This document shows positions 9,457 through 16,037 of a DNA stretch of 41,278 nucleotides, in pieces; the first letter of the stretch is position 1; each line of letters begins with the position of its first letter. The stretch is from Nitrospirota bacterium (GTDB lineage: Bacteria; Nitrospirota; Thermodesulfovibrionia; Thermodesulfovibrionales; SM23-35): assembly GCA_013388435.1 (NCBI GenBank), contig JACAFE010000087.1, forward strand, positions 1 to 41,278, read 5' to 3'. Under the pieces are notes generated by a model that had not been told where the DNA came from, did no database searches, and was given only the letters and a program-made list of their open reading frames with translations. Both the position numbers and the translations under genes were made by a program.

Positions 9457-9590
9457 ATGCCTAAAAAATCAAGCTATGAAGAATTTGTGAGAAGGGCAAT
9501 AGATAGCCTAAGGGAAGAGGAGTATAAAGGCATACATAGTTGTGTATTCAGGATTTAATGACGCATTTAGGAGATACTTTAATAGAACCA
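9457..9590 (+). pseudogene. Frameshifted small conserved protein (GIHSVYSGFN type)
   Basis: ATG 9457, with AGGAG eight bases upstream, reads MPKKSSYEEFVRRAIDSLRE and continues to ..YKGIHS, then hits a stop at 9556. Skipping one base near 9541 restores VYSGFNDAFRRYFN, which joins smoothly to the first part. The combination GIHSVYSGFN-x-AFR-x-YF is a pattern I recall from a small conserved uncharacterised protein of roughly 70-80 residues. So the gene carries a frameshift and has lost its 3' end, where hemW sequence begins. Function unknown. Confidence 0.5.
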
Positions 9591-9602
9591 GAACTTTAAA
9601 AG

Positions 9603-10070
9603 CTTTATGTCCAGTCTCTTTTTAAGGAAATTGAATTAACTAAGGGAATACCCCATTTACTGAAAACCATTTATATTGGCGGAGGGACTCCTTCAAGCCT
9701 AACTATTGAGGCATTGCATTCAATCTTCTAAAAACTGAGAAATACTTTCAAAACAGAGCAGAATATAGAGTTTTCTGTTGAAGTAAACCCTGCGACTGTT
9801 CATGAGGAAAAGCTTAAAATATTTAGGGAATACGGCGTTAACAGATTGAGTATTGGCGTTCAATCATTCAATAATAGAGAGTTATCATTGTTAGGAAGGA
9901 TTCACAATTCTAAGGAAGCAATTAAAACAGTTGAACTTATTTATAATTCTGGCAGAAGTTATCTTACTTTGGAAAATGATGTTATTTTAATGTATGAAGA
10001 AGCAACAGAATTTCTTCATTCTAAAGGATTTAAAAAATATGAAATATCACTGCTGTCCAAAATAATCTAA
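9603..10070 (+). pseudogene. Broken hemW-like (coproporphyrinogen oxidase-like radical SAM) gene
   Basis: A single frame encodes recognisable pieces of HemW: IYIGGGTPSSLT, FSVEVNPATV, GVNRLSIGVQSFN with LLGRIHN, and finally YEEATEFLHSKGFKKYEIS. It lacks the N-terminal radical-SAM CxxxCxxC region, carries a stop codon TAA at 9729-9731 where the family continues, and jumps from the LGR-x-H region straight to the C-terminal part, so a large middle deletion has occurred. It cannot make an active haem chaperone. It sits among other fragments between the defence island and the redox operon. Confidence 0.8.
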
Positions 10071-10099
10071 ATTCATAAACTCTATCCGCATAAAATAAG

Positions 10100-10198
10100 G
10101 CTTTTGGACAAGAAAATAGCGATAAGTTTAAAGGTATATTAGGCAGTATTTATCAAATATTTGGTAAGAAAGAGTTATATCCTTCTCTGTCGGAATGA
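10100..10198 (+). pseudogene. Fragment of a RhuM/Fic-family protein
   Basis: A 32-codon open stretch reads AFGQENSDKFKGILGSIYQ and then IFGKKELYPSLSE before a TGA. The IYQ-x-F-x-x-K-E-L-YPS pattern is typical of the region just before the Fic/DOC core in RhuM-type virulence proteins as I remember them. The catalytic HPFxDGN motif and everything after it are absent. There is no start codon. It is the last recognisable scrap in the 9.0-10.2 kb graveyard. Confidence 0.5.
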
Positions 10199-10219
10199 TT
10201 TTCAATTGCATTTTTCGGG

Positions 10220-10642
10220 TTAATCAGTTTTTTTGATTTCATTAATCAGTTCAATAACTTTTTCTTTAATTTCATCCCTTGCACGTCTGAAGTCATTCAT
10301 TATATACTCTTCATTTCCCGAAGTTCCTACAGGGTCTTTTATAGGCCAGTGTAATCTTTTAATATTAGGGATGAATTTAGGACAAAATGTTTCTGCATAA
10401 CTGCATAATGTAATTACATAATCCATTTTCAAGAGTAAATCAGCGTCTATTTCTTTTGATTCCTGCCCGGAAATATCTATACCGATTTCTTTCATTACAT
10501 AAGCTGCTCTATGGTGAACGCCTGCTGCCATGATTCCAGCGCTGTACGCTTCTATGAAACCTCTGCCATATTCTCTTGCGAATCCTTCAGCCATCTGACT
10601 TCTGCAAGAATTTGCCGTGCATATAAACATTACTTTTTTCAT
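10220..10642 (-). CDS. arsC: Arsenate reductase, thioredoxin-coupled (low-molecular-weight phosphatase fold)
   Basis: A 140-residue protein with the P-loop C8-TANSC-R14 (CX5R) and two further redox cysteines, Cys80 and Cys87. That triple arrangement (C8/C80/C87) matches the spacing of the thioredoxin-dependent ArsC family, which reduces arsenate to arsenite. The start ATG has AGGGA about 5 bases upstream. The gene is the third of a minus-strand operon after a HesB-like selenoprotein and a thioredoxin-CcdA fusion, 21 bp behind the latter, so a membrane redox relay is encoded beside it. No ArsR, ArsB or Acr3 gene is nearby. A protein-tyrosine phosphatase role is less likely given the extra cysteines. 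Confidence 0.88.
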   Translation of the reverse strand: MKKVMFICTANSCRSQMAEGFAREYGRGFIEAYSAGIMAAGVHHRAAYVMKEIGIDISGQESKEIDADLLLKMDYVITLCSYAETFCPKFIPNIKRLHWPIKDPVGTSGNEEYIMNDFRRARDEIKEKVIELINEIKKTD

Positions 10643-10663
10643 ATTATCCCTGCGTCATGGCTA

Positions 10664-12133
10664 TTATTTATACCCAAGTTTTTTTGTAATCAATATTAAG
10701 ATAAGTGATATAACAAAAGCTCCGAAAAGGATAAGAAATGAAATTAATGTATTGCTCAATATTGTAGGATCAAACAAAAGAACCAGACCCAGTCCAAGCA
10801 TCATTAATCCAGAAATTAACTTTAGAACTCTTCCCTGCCATTCGCTTAACTGTCTTTTGCCGAGTGTTATTGTGAAAGTTATAACAATTAAAAATAAAGG
10901 GATTACATAAATAATGTTATAAAGTAAAAGATAAGCATAATATGTAAGATTACTAAGGTTGTTTAAAGTTAGTATTCTTGTAAAAACCATTGGAAAGCCG
11001 GCTGTGCATAATAATTCATAGGAATTAGCAGCTATTGCAAGTGCAGTAGTGCCTAAAATTATAGATATAAAAGAACTTGATTTAAGAAGTTTTCTCATTT
11101 TATCGAAAAGACCTGGTTTAGCACTATCGGGTATTGTTAATGAAATGCCTTTTTTGAAGATAAAAAAATCTTTAATATTAATAATTGCTATTAAAACAGC
11201 GATAATGCCTGCAATTATTGTGATAATCTGAACCTGTCCCATAATAAGAAAGAGATTTAGCCATGCAGCCATAAAAAGAAAATATATAAAACCTGAAAAG
11301 AATACAAAAATACCGCCTATTATCAGAATTTTCTGTCTGGATCTTGCATGTATAAGAAGTCCTAAAAGTGAAAAAAGTACAAAGAATGCACAGGGATTAA
11401 AGCTATCTAATCCAGCTATTATAATTGTTATAACAGGTAAAGAAAGTTTTGATGCATCTACCCTGCCTAACCATGGAATATCAACATTTCTGCTTCTTTC
11501 TGTACATTCAACCTCTTTGGTTGTTTCTCCTGTAATTTGTGTTTTTGCTATATTTTCTATTAAAATTTTGCCAGAGGCTATAAGTCCGGGGTCTATACAC
11601 TTTGCCTCAGAACATTCCTGAATTGCTTTCTCAATATCGTATTCATTATTTTTTGAAAAACCTATAAATGAATGTGTTCCAATGAATGTAACAGGTACAC
11701 CCGAGGTTTTTAATTTATAAGCTGTGGCAATTTTCTTGAGAAAATCTGCATTTTCTTTGTGATACCATACTTCGAAATCTTTAATTTCAAGGTTAAATTT
11801 GTCTTTAATTCTTGCAAAAAAGGTTTTTTCTTCTTTGCAATGAGGACATCCATCTCCCCAGAAAAAATAAATAATTACCTTATTCTTTTCTGGAGTATTA
11901 AATTTTTCTAAAACTGGGGAAATTTTTATGCTTTTTTTCTTTTCAGTGGTTTTATCTTGATTATTAAAATCTTTCTGAATATTATTTGGCTGAATAATAT
12001 TTGCATCTTCGATGCATTCTTTTGATTTTTCTGCATCAGGTGAACAAATGCCTTCATCGGTTGTAGTGATGAAAGCATATGAATATGTGTTGAAAGAAAG
12101 AATAAATAGGAAAACGAAAAATAGATATTGCAT
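10664..12133 (-). CDS. Exported thioredoxin-like domain fused to a CcdA/DsbD-type membrane redox transporter
   Basis: 489 residues. An N-terminal signal segment (about 1-20) is followed by a low-complexity linker, a thioredoxin-fold domain with CPHC at 96-99 and the cis-Pro loop SGVPVTF (about 144-150), then a polytopic CcdA-like domain from about 232. The two cysteines expected to carry electrons across the membrane are Cys248 in SFNPCAFF and Cys376 in YELLCTAGFP. Likely role: moving reducing power from cytoplasmic thioredoxin to the periplasm, for example to keep haem-attachment cysteines or other thiols reduced. It is 17 bp downstream of the HesB-like gene. The ribosome site is weak, suggesting dependence on upstream translation. 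The multihaem cytochromes next door are plausible clients. Confidence 0.85.
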   Translation of the reverse strand: MQYLFFVFLFILSFNTYSYAFITTTDEGICSPDAEKSKECIEDANIIQPNNIQKDFNNQDKTTEKKKSIKISPVLEKFNTPEKNKVIIYFFWGDGCPHCKEEKTFFARIKDKFNLEIKDFEVWYHKENADFLKKIATAYKLKTSGVPVTFIGTHSFIGFSKNNEYDIEKAIQECSEAKCIDPGLIASGKILIENIAKTQITGETTKEVECTERSRNVDIPWLGRVDASKLSLPVITIIIAGLDSFNPCAFFVLFSLLGLLIHARSRQKILIIGGIFVFFSGFIYFLFMAAWLNLFLIMGQVQIITIIAGIIAVLIAIINIKDFFIFKKGISLTIPDSAKPGLFDKMRKLLKSSSFISIILGTTALAIAANSYELLCTAGFPMVFTRILTLNNLSNLTYYAYLLLYNIIYVIPLFLIVITFTITLGKRQLSEWQGRVLKLISGLMMLGLGLVLLFDPTILSNTLISFLILFGAFVISLILILITKKLGYK

Positions 12134-12150
12134 AAATTTGGATTATTTTC

Positions 12151-12438
12151 TTAAGAACAAGAGCAAGCATCAACTCCTGATAAAAAGAAGCCTGTTTCAT
12201 CAGAATAATCAATAGTTACATTTGGAAACCAGAGTACTGCTTCATTTTGTAAAAAAACTTTAAGTCCATCTCTTTCAAGCGTAACATCTCCCTCTACAGC
12301 ATCCTTGACTATGTCCATAGTCAGAGAGGGGCTTCAACCACCGGGTACAGCCAGAATTCTTATGCCGTGACCTGCAAGATTTTGCTCATTTATAAAATCT
12401 TTAAATTTTTTTACAGCTGAATCGGATACATTTAACAT
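12151..12438 (-). CDS. HesB/IscA-like selenoprotein with in-frame UGA at residue 35
   Basis: Reading through one TGA gives a complete 95-residue A-type (IscA/HesB/ErpA-like) protein. The family uses three cysteines near positions 35, 99 and 101. Here the C-terminal pair is Cys92 and Cys94 (DACSCS), and the first one is replaced by UGA at codon 35 (12334-12336) inside VPGG-UGA-SPSL, where the family has GG-C-S. The start ATG 12438 has AAGGAGA seven bases upstream, and both halves are in the same frame with no other defect. HesB-like selenoproteins are an established bacterial family, so I read the UGA as selenocysteine, not a nonsense mutation. A hairpin fitting a bacterial SECIS lies just downstream of the codon. 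The gene leads the operon with the thioredoxin-CcdA fusion and arsC. selA, selB, selC and selD are not in the window. Confidence 0.82.
12307..12322 (-). promoter_or_regulatory. Candidate bacterial SECIS hairpin for the UGA at 12334-12336
   Basis: On the minus strand GACTAT-GGAC-ATAGTC forms a perfect six-pair stem with a four-base loop starting GG. The loop begins 18 bases after the UGA. As I recall the bacterial SECIS rules, the apical loop lies about 16-37 bases past the UGA with a G in its first two positions, which this meets. An outer partial stem (CCCTCT with AGAGGG) may extend it. The hairpin is inside the coding sequence, as is usual in bacteria. Confidence 0.65.
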
Positions 12439-12643
12439 TATAAATCTCCTTAATTTTATAAAATTACATATTAAATATTATGTCTATTTATAAGTTTAGA
12501 AGTCAATATAATTCCCAAAATAAGATTTTTTCGACAGTATGGTTATTACAACCTACTGACATCTTGAAAAGTAATAATTAAGAAAAGGTGATTTATTTAA
12601 GCATGGTAAGATATTAATTGACTTTAGTGGTTTATAATTGATA

Positions 12644-12663
12644 AATTAAGCTTAAGCTTAATT
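12644..12663. promoter_or_regulatory. Perfect 20-bp palindrome upstream of the cytochrome operon
   Basis: AATTAAGCTTAAGCTTAATT reads identically on both strands. It lies 37-46 bp before the first in-frame ATG codons of the cytochrome gene and within the 261-bp divergent region shared with the selenoprotein operon. Its position and symmetry suit a dimeric regulator's operator. No T-run follows, so a terminator is unlikely. The regulator is unknown. Confidence 0.4.
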
Positions 12664-12699
12664 GAGATATTTTTTATAACCTGTAATATTGCTTATATT

Positions 12700-13710
12700 A
12701 TGATGGATATGAGATTTAAAGAAATCTTATTATCAATAATTCTTTTATTTTTTTTACCCGTAATTTGCCAGAAGTCATATGCTACTGTTGGCGGAGATTG
12801 CGATGTCTGTCATAATCTCTATCCTGGAATGATGGAGAAGACTTATTCAAAAAAAGCATTCCAGTATGTTCTAAAAAACGAGTTCTGTGTAAACTGCCAT
12901 TCAAATATAACAAGTGACACTATAAAAATTCTCGGCGGAAATAGAGTTCCTGTGGTTTATAATAGCGTTCCTCCAATAAATTCTTTAGCTGGTGGAAATT
13001 TTTATTATGTTGGAAAGGATTTTGGTGACAGGAAGGGGCATAATGTCTATAAAATCGCTTCAAGTGATATGAAATTTAGAAATGAACCCCCGGGCTACAG
13101 CAGAAGAAACGACCATTCAAGTATAGGATATAATTTTAGAGAAAATTTAATGTGTGCAGGCTCAAATGGTTGTCATGGGGACAGAAATATTGAAGACCCA
13201 TTTTTGGCAATTATGGGAACTCATCATGCTATTGATAAACCAATCGATGGAAGCACAACTGCAAAAAGTTATAGATTCTTAAAAAATACATCTAATGAAA
13301 AAGGCGTAATAGGTTTAGAAGATAAAGACTGGAATCAAAAGGCAAATTCAAACAAACATAATGAATATTCAAAATCTATAGATGTTGTTTGTATTTCATG
13401 CCATGGTTCTTTTCATGATATTGAAAATAAACAGGGTGGCTGGTTCAGACATCCTGTTGGTGTTGCATTGCCTTTTAAGAAAGGATATGAAGATTATAAA
13501 ATATATAATATTGATGCACCTATTGCTCGTGAAATATTAAGTAACACTTCAAGTTCTGAGATAAATACAGGAAAGGATTCTGTAATGTGTCTTTCATGTC
13601 ATCTGGCACATGCAGGACCTTATGATTCAGCTTTAAGATGGGATTATGAAAACTTATATGCATCAGAAAACGGAAAAAGCGGTTGTCTAATATGCCATAT
13701 GGGAAAATGA
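12700..13710 (+). CDS. Exported multihaem c-type cytochrome (five CXXCH + one CX5CH)
   Basis: 336 residues with an N-terminal signal peptide ending near QKSYA, so the protein is periplasmic or beyond. Haem motifs: CDVCH 34-38, CVNCH 63-67, CISCH 231-235, CLSCH 297-301 and CLICH 329-333, plus CAGSNGCH 152-159, a CX5CH. There are many further His residues (GTHHAID, GHNVYK) that could be axial ligands. Three in-frame ATGs occur at 12700, 12703 and 12709; the last (MRFKEILLS) gives a clean n-region but none has a strong ribosome site. It is paralogous to the next gene, with which it overlaps by ATGA, and both keep the CX5CH. Likely role: extracytoplasmic electron transfer. I do not recognise a named family. 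Confidence 0.85.
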   Translation: MMDMRFKEILLSIILLFFLPVICQKSYATVGGDCDVCHNLYPGMMEKTYSKKAFQYVLKNEFCVNCHSNITSDTIKILGGNRVPVVYNSVPPINSLAGGNFYYVGKDFGDRKGHNVYKIASSDMKFRNEPPGYSRRNDHSSIGYNFRENLMCAGSNGCHGDRNIEDPFLAIMGTHHAIDKPIDGSTTAKSYRFLKNTSNEKGVIGLEDKDWNQKANSNKHNEYSKSIDVVCISCHGSFHDIENKQGGWFRHPVGVALPFKKGYEDYKIYNIDAPIAREILSNTSSSEINTGKDSVMCLSCHLAHAGPYDSALRWDYENLYASENGKSGCLICHMGK

Positions 13711-14924
13711 CACGGTTGACACAGTTTATACAGTTTACACGGTTCACACGGTTGATATGGTTCATACGGTTGACATGGTTTGAACAATTTAGTCAACCGG
13801 AGAAACAATATAAACCGAGTAAAATAAATAAATCGTGCAGACTGAGTAAACTATTGATCTTATGCTCTATGTTACTTGCTCTATGCTGTTTTTATTCTGA
13901 AGTTGATGCACGTGTGAAAGGAAAATGCAGGGATTGCCATTCAATGCATTACAGTAAAGAAGGGTTAGAAGTTACTTATGCATATCAACTTGGGCCTTTT
14001 CCATCAATGACAATCGGAGGTTGTCTCGGTTGTCATGGGCAAAATTCTTCTGGTACGGAAAATATTATTTTAAAAGGTAAAATGAGAGTTCCGCAGGTAA
14101 TTCATCATATGGAAGAAGGGGATCTTGCAGGTGGAAATTATTATTATGTTGCTGATCTATTCAGTAAAGACTATTCAAAAGGTCACAATGTTAAAGGAAT
14201 ATCTTTAATAGAAAAACCTCCAATGAATACACCCCCTGGTTTTATAGAGAGTGTAAATATTCCTGGTGGAACAGGTCCTTCTTCATGGCCATCTTTTAAA
14301 CAACTGACATGTTCTGGTACTTATGGTTGTCATGGTAACAGGACAATTGAAGATGAATTCGGAGCAATACATGGAGCTCATCATGAGGATGACTCAATCA
14401 TAGATGGCTCAACAGTTGGTAAAAGCTATAGATTTCTTTATGGAATTGTAGGAAAAGAGCATGAAAAATGGGAGTATCTTGCAACCGAGAATAATCATAA
14501 TGGTTATAAAGGGGATCAGAGCCATGATTCAATGAATACAATAAGCTATTTGTGCGGGGAATGTCATGGAAAATTTCATCCGAATCCAAATCTTGGCGGT
14601 AGCAAAGAAGTAGGTCATGCATATAATTCATTGTGGCGCAGGCATCCATCAGATATATCATTTAGCGGGGTTCACGGCGGATATATAGGTTCTGAATATC
14701 AGGGATATGTAAGTTATAATCTTCAATCACCTGTTGCTTATCAGAATCCTTCAGGGACTGAAAATATAGTGGACTCAGATAGCATTATAATGTGTCTATC
14801 ATGTCATAGAGCTCATGCAAGCCAATATTCTGATATACTTAGATGGGATTATTCAGAAGCTCAGGCAGGAAATCAGGATACAAAAAAAGGATGTCTTGTC
14901 TGTCATACCAAGAAAGCAAGATAA
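13707..14924 (+). CDS. Second exported multihaem cytochrome, paralogue of the preceding gene
   Basis: About 405 residues from ATG 13707, chosen because it overlaps the upstream stop as ATGA; an in-frame ATG at 13683 lies inside the upstream gene. Motifs in order: CRDCH, CLGCH, CSGTYGCH (CX5CH), CGECH, CLSCH, CLVCH. That is the same five-plus-one pattern as its neighbour, with shared blocks such as LAGGN-x-YYV, KGHNV, GCHG-x-R-x-IED, IDGS and LRWDY. The hydrophobic export core (LLILCSMLLALCC) is preceded by about 45 residues encoded partly by a 9-bp tandem repeat, an unusually long, Arg-rich and aromatic n-region. Translation is coupled to the first cytochrome, so the two probably work together in extracytoplasmic electron transfer. 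Confidence 0.82.
   Translation: MTRLTQFIQFTRFTRLIWFIRLTWFEQFSQPEKQYKPSKINKSCRLSKLLILCSMLLALCCFYSEVDARVKGKCRDCHSMHYSKEGLEVTYAYQLGPFPSMTIGGCLGCHGQNSSGTENIILKGKMRVPQVIHHMEEGDLAGGNYYYVADLFSKDYSKGHNVKGISLIEKPPMNTPPGFIESVNIPGGTGPSSWPSFKQLTCSGTYGCHGNRTIEDEFGAIHGAHHEDDSIIDGSTVGKSYRFLYGIVGKEHEKWEYLATENNHNGYKGDQSHDSMNTISYLCGECHGKFHPNPNLGGSKEVGHAYNSLWRRHPSDISFSGVHGGYIGSEYQGYVSYNLQSPVAYQNPSGTENIVDSDSIIMCLSCHRAHASQYSDILRWDYSEAQAGNQDTKKGCLVCHTKKAR
13712..13792 (+). repeat. Nine-unit 9-bp tandem repeat, read in frame
   Basis: Nine imperfect copies of a 9-base unit with consensus close to ACGGTTGAC (variants ACAGTTTAT, ACGGTTCAC, ATGGTTCAT, ACAATTTAG) run without gaps. The array starts five bases after the start codon of the second cytochrome. 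Because the unit is three codons, copy-number change keeps frame; it encodes triplets of the type Thr/Ile-Arg/Gln/Trp-Leu/Phe. Just after it, GTCAACCGG is the inverse complement of the CGGTTGAC in the repeat, so hairpins are possible. Confidence 0.85.
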
Positions 14925-15155
14925 ATCCAAAAGCACTTCTTTTTTAATTAACCCAAATAATGTAGATAACAAAAATAAATTTATTAAGTTATTGCCGAGA
15001 AACAACTCATGACCACCTGAAAAACCTGTTGGGTAAAAATTTTCATGGAAAACCCTGATATTTTTCTAAAAACTTTAAAATGAATTCAGTGTCTATATTT
15101 TTCAGATATTCTTTTTAGAAATGCGTATATGTCTTTTACTCTATTCTCTAAAACG
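14925..15155. other. Gene-poor stretch with possible minus-strand remnants
   Basis: No intact gene here. On the minus strand, open scraps without stops read DVLENRVKDIYAFLKRI (around 15100-15150) and TEFILKFLEKYQGFP (around 15050-15095) in different frames, which looks like protein sequence with frameshifts following the HepT stump. I cannot assign a family. No convincing terminator is seen after the cytochromes. Confidence 0.4.
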
Positions 15156-15269
15156 TCAAACTATATCATAATCTATTTTTCCCCTCGAATACTTCTTGTA
15201 TCTTTGTAATATTTTGAGGTATTTTTTGATGGCACTTATTTTATTTTCAATAACTTTTAAACTGCTCAA
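15156..15269 (-). pseudogene. Truncated HepT-like (HEPN/DUF86) toxin stump
   Basis: Directly after the nucleotidyltransferase stop, a TTG at 15269 opens a 37-codon frame: VIENKISAIKKYLKILQRY then KKYSRGKIDYDIV, stopping at a TGA. This matches the N-terminus of the HepT/DUF86 HEPN family as I remember it (the usual continuation is an RGAVERYL-type helix and an RX4-6H active site). The continuation is absent in every frame, so the catalytic half is lost. The order MntA-HepT is standard for this toxin-antitoxin pair. Confidence 0.5.
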
Positions 15270-15270
15270 C

Positions 15271-15663
15271 TTATGCCTCTGTCAATTTATATTTTAATAA
15301 GAGATTTTGAAAATCAAAATATTCATTCAAAATTTGAGGTTCGACAATAATCTTAAAAGGTTCGGTTTCGAATATCAATTTTCCTTCTTTAATAATGTTA
15401 TATTTCAATTCTGGCGATTCTGCCAAGTTTAAAATGACAATATCAATCTTGTCAGTCTTTAAAAGGCGACTTATTTTGTCAAACAGTTCAAACTTTATTT
15501 CATAAATTCTTTTTTTGTCTTTAGTATCAAAATAAATGGCAAAATCGTAATCACTCATATATGATTCCTTACAGATTGCTTTAGAGCCGAAAAAATATAC
15601 TAATTTTATTTCAGAATAGGCTTTAAAAATTGTATTTAATTTTTTTATGTATTTGTTATTCAT
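15271..15663 (-). CDS. MntA-type minimal nucleotidyltransferase (antitoxin of a MntA-HepT pair)
   Basis: 130 residues. The signature GSX10DXD is exact: Gly26-Ser27, ten residues, Asp38-Tyr39-Asp40, followed by the predicted third carboxylate in KIDIVIL. MntA proteins AMPylate and so inactivate their HEPN partner HepT. The HepT reading frame that follows is cut to about 37 codons, so this antitoxin appears orphaned here. It sits alone between the cytochromes and lysC, with an AT-rich flank on both sides. It could also be retained as an antidote against HepT elsewhere in the genome. Confidence 0.8.
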   Translation of the reverse strand: MNNKYIKKLNTIFKAYSEIKLVYFFGSKAICKESYMSDYDFAIYFDTKDKKRIYEIKFELFDKISRLLKTDKIDIVILNLAESPELKYNIIKEGKLIFETEPFKIIVEPQILNEYFDFQNLLLKYKLTEA

Positions 15664-16037
15664 AATCTTTATATATTTCTAATATTTTTTGAGACCGTAT
15701 TTGTTTTAACTTTTAAACATTTAATTCAATAAAATCTACTTTTTCTTATAAAAATCAAATAATTTCTGATATTTTGTAAGTTATTTTTGATTTATATTAC
15801 AGAATATTCTCCCATTTTTACAATAGAACCACAAAAAGCGAATAAGACCGTAAAGTGTAAGCACATGAGGAAAACATCAAAAACCTTAAAAATATAATTA
15901 CGTGAAGTTTAAAAAGGAATTCAGAGAATGAACAATGCGCGGAGAAATGCACTTTTGTTAATAAATCAATTCACCCCTTTTTATTTCAGATTGTTACATG
16001 TTATATTTATTACAAAAAATTAGTGAGGGTTAATTCT
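15664..16037. other. 374-bp AT-rich intergenic region before lysC
   Basis: I find no coding frame, RNA motif or strong hairpin. It must contain the lysC promoter, but no -35/-10 pair stands out. Two loosely similar pieces containing AGACCGTA (around 15691 and 15846) are present and are probably chance. Confidence 0.35.

Noticed and set aside
9729-9731. In-frame stop in the hemW-like gene considered as readthrough
   Set aside because: It is TAA, not a recodable UGA, and the gene also lacks its radical-SAM motif and a large middle part, so it is a pseudogene.
11485-11514. Odd VECTERSRNVD segment in the linker of the thioredoxin-CcdA fusion, considered as an in-frame repeat insertion
   Set aside because: It reminded me of translated intergenic repeats, but there is no second copy in the window and no inverted-repeat structure to support it.
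13520-13765. Minus-strand frame with repeated Asn-Arg-Val-type residues
   Set aside because: It is the reverse reading of the 9-bp repeat and the 3' end of the cytochrome gene; no independent signals.
15156-15158. UGA in the HepT stump considered as a second selenocysteine codon
   Set aside because: The position is not a conserved Cys, no hairpin is obvious downstream, and the frame stops again within a few codons.
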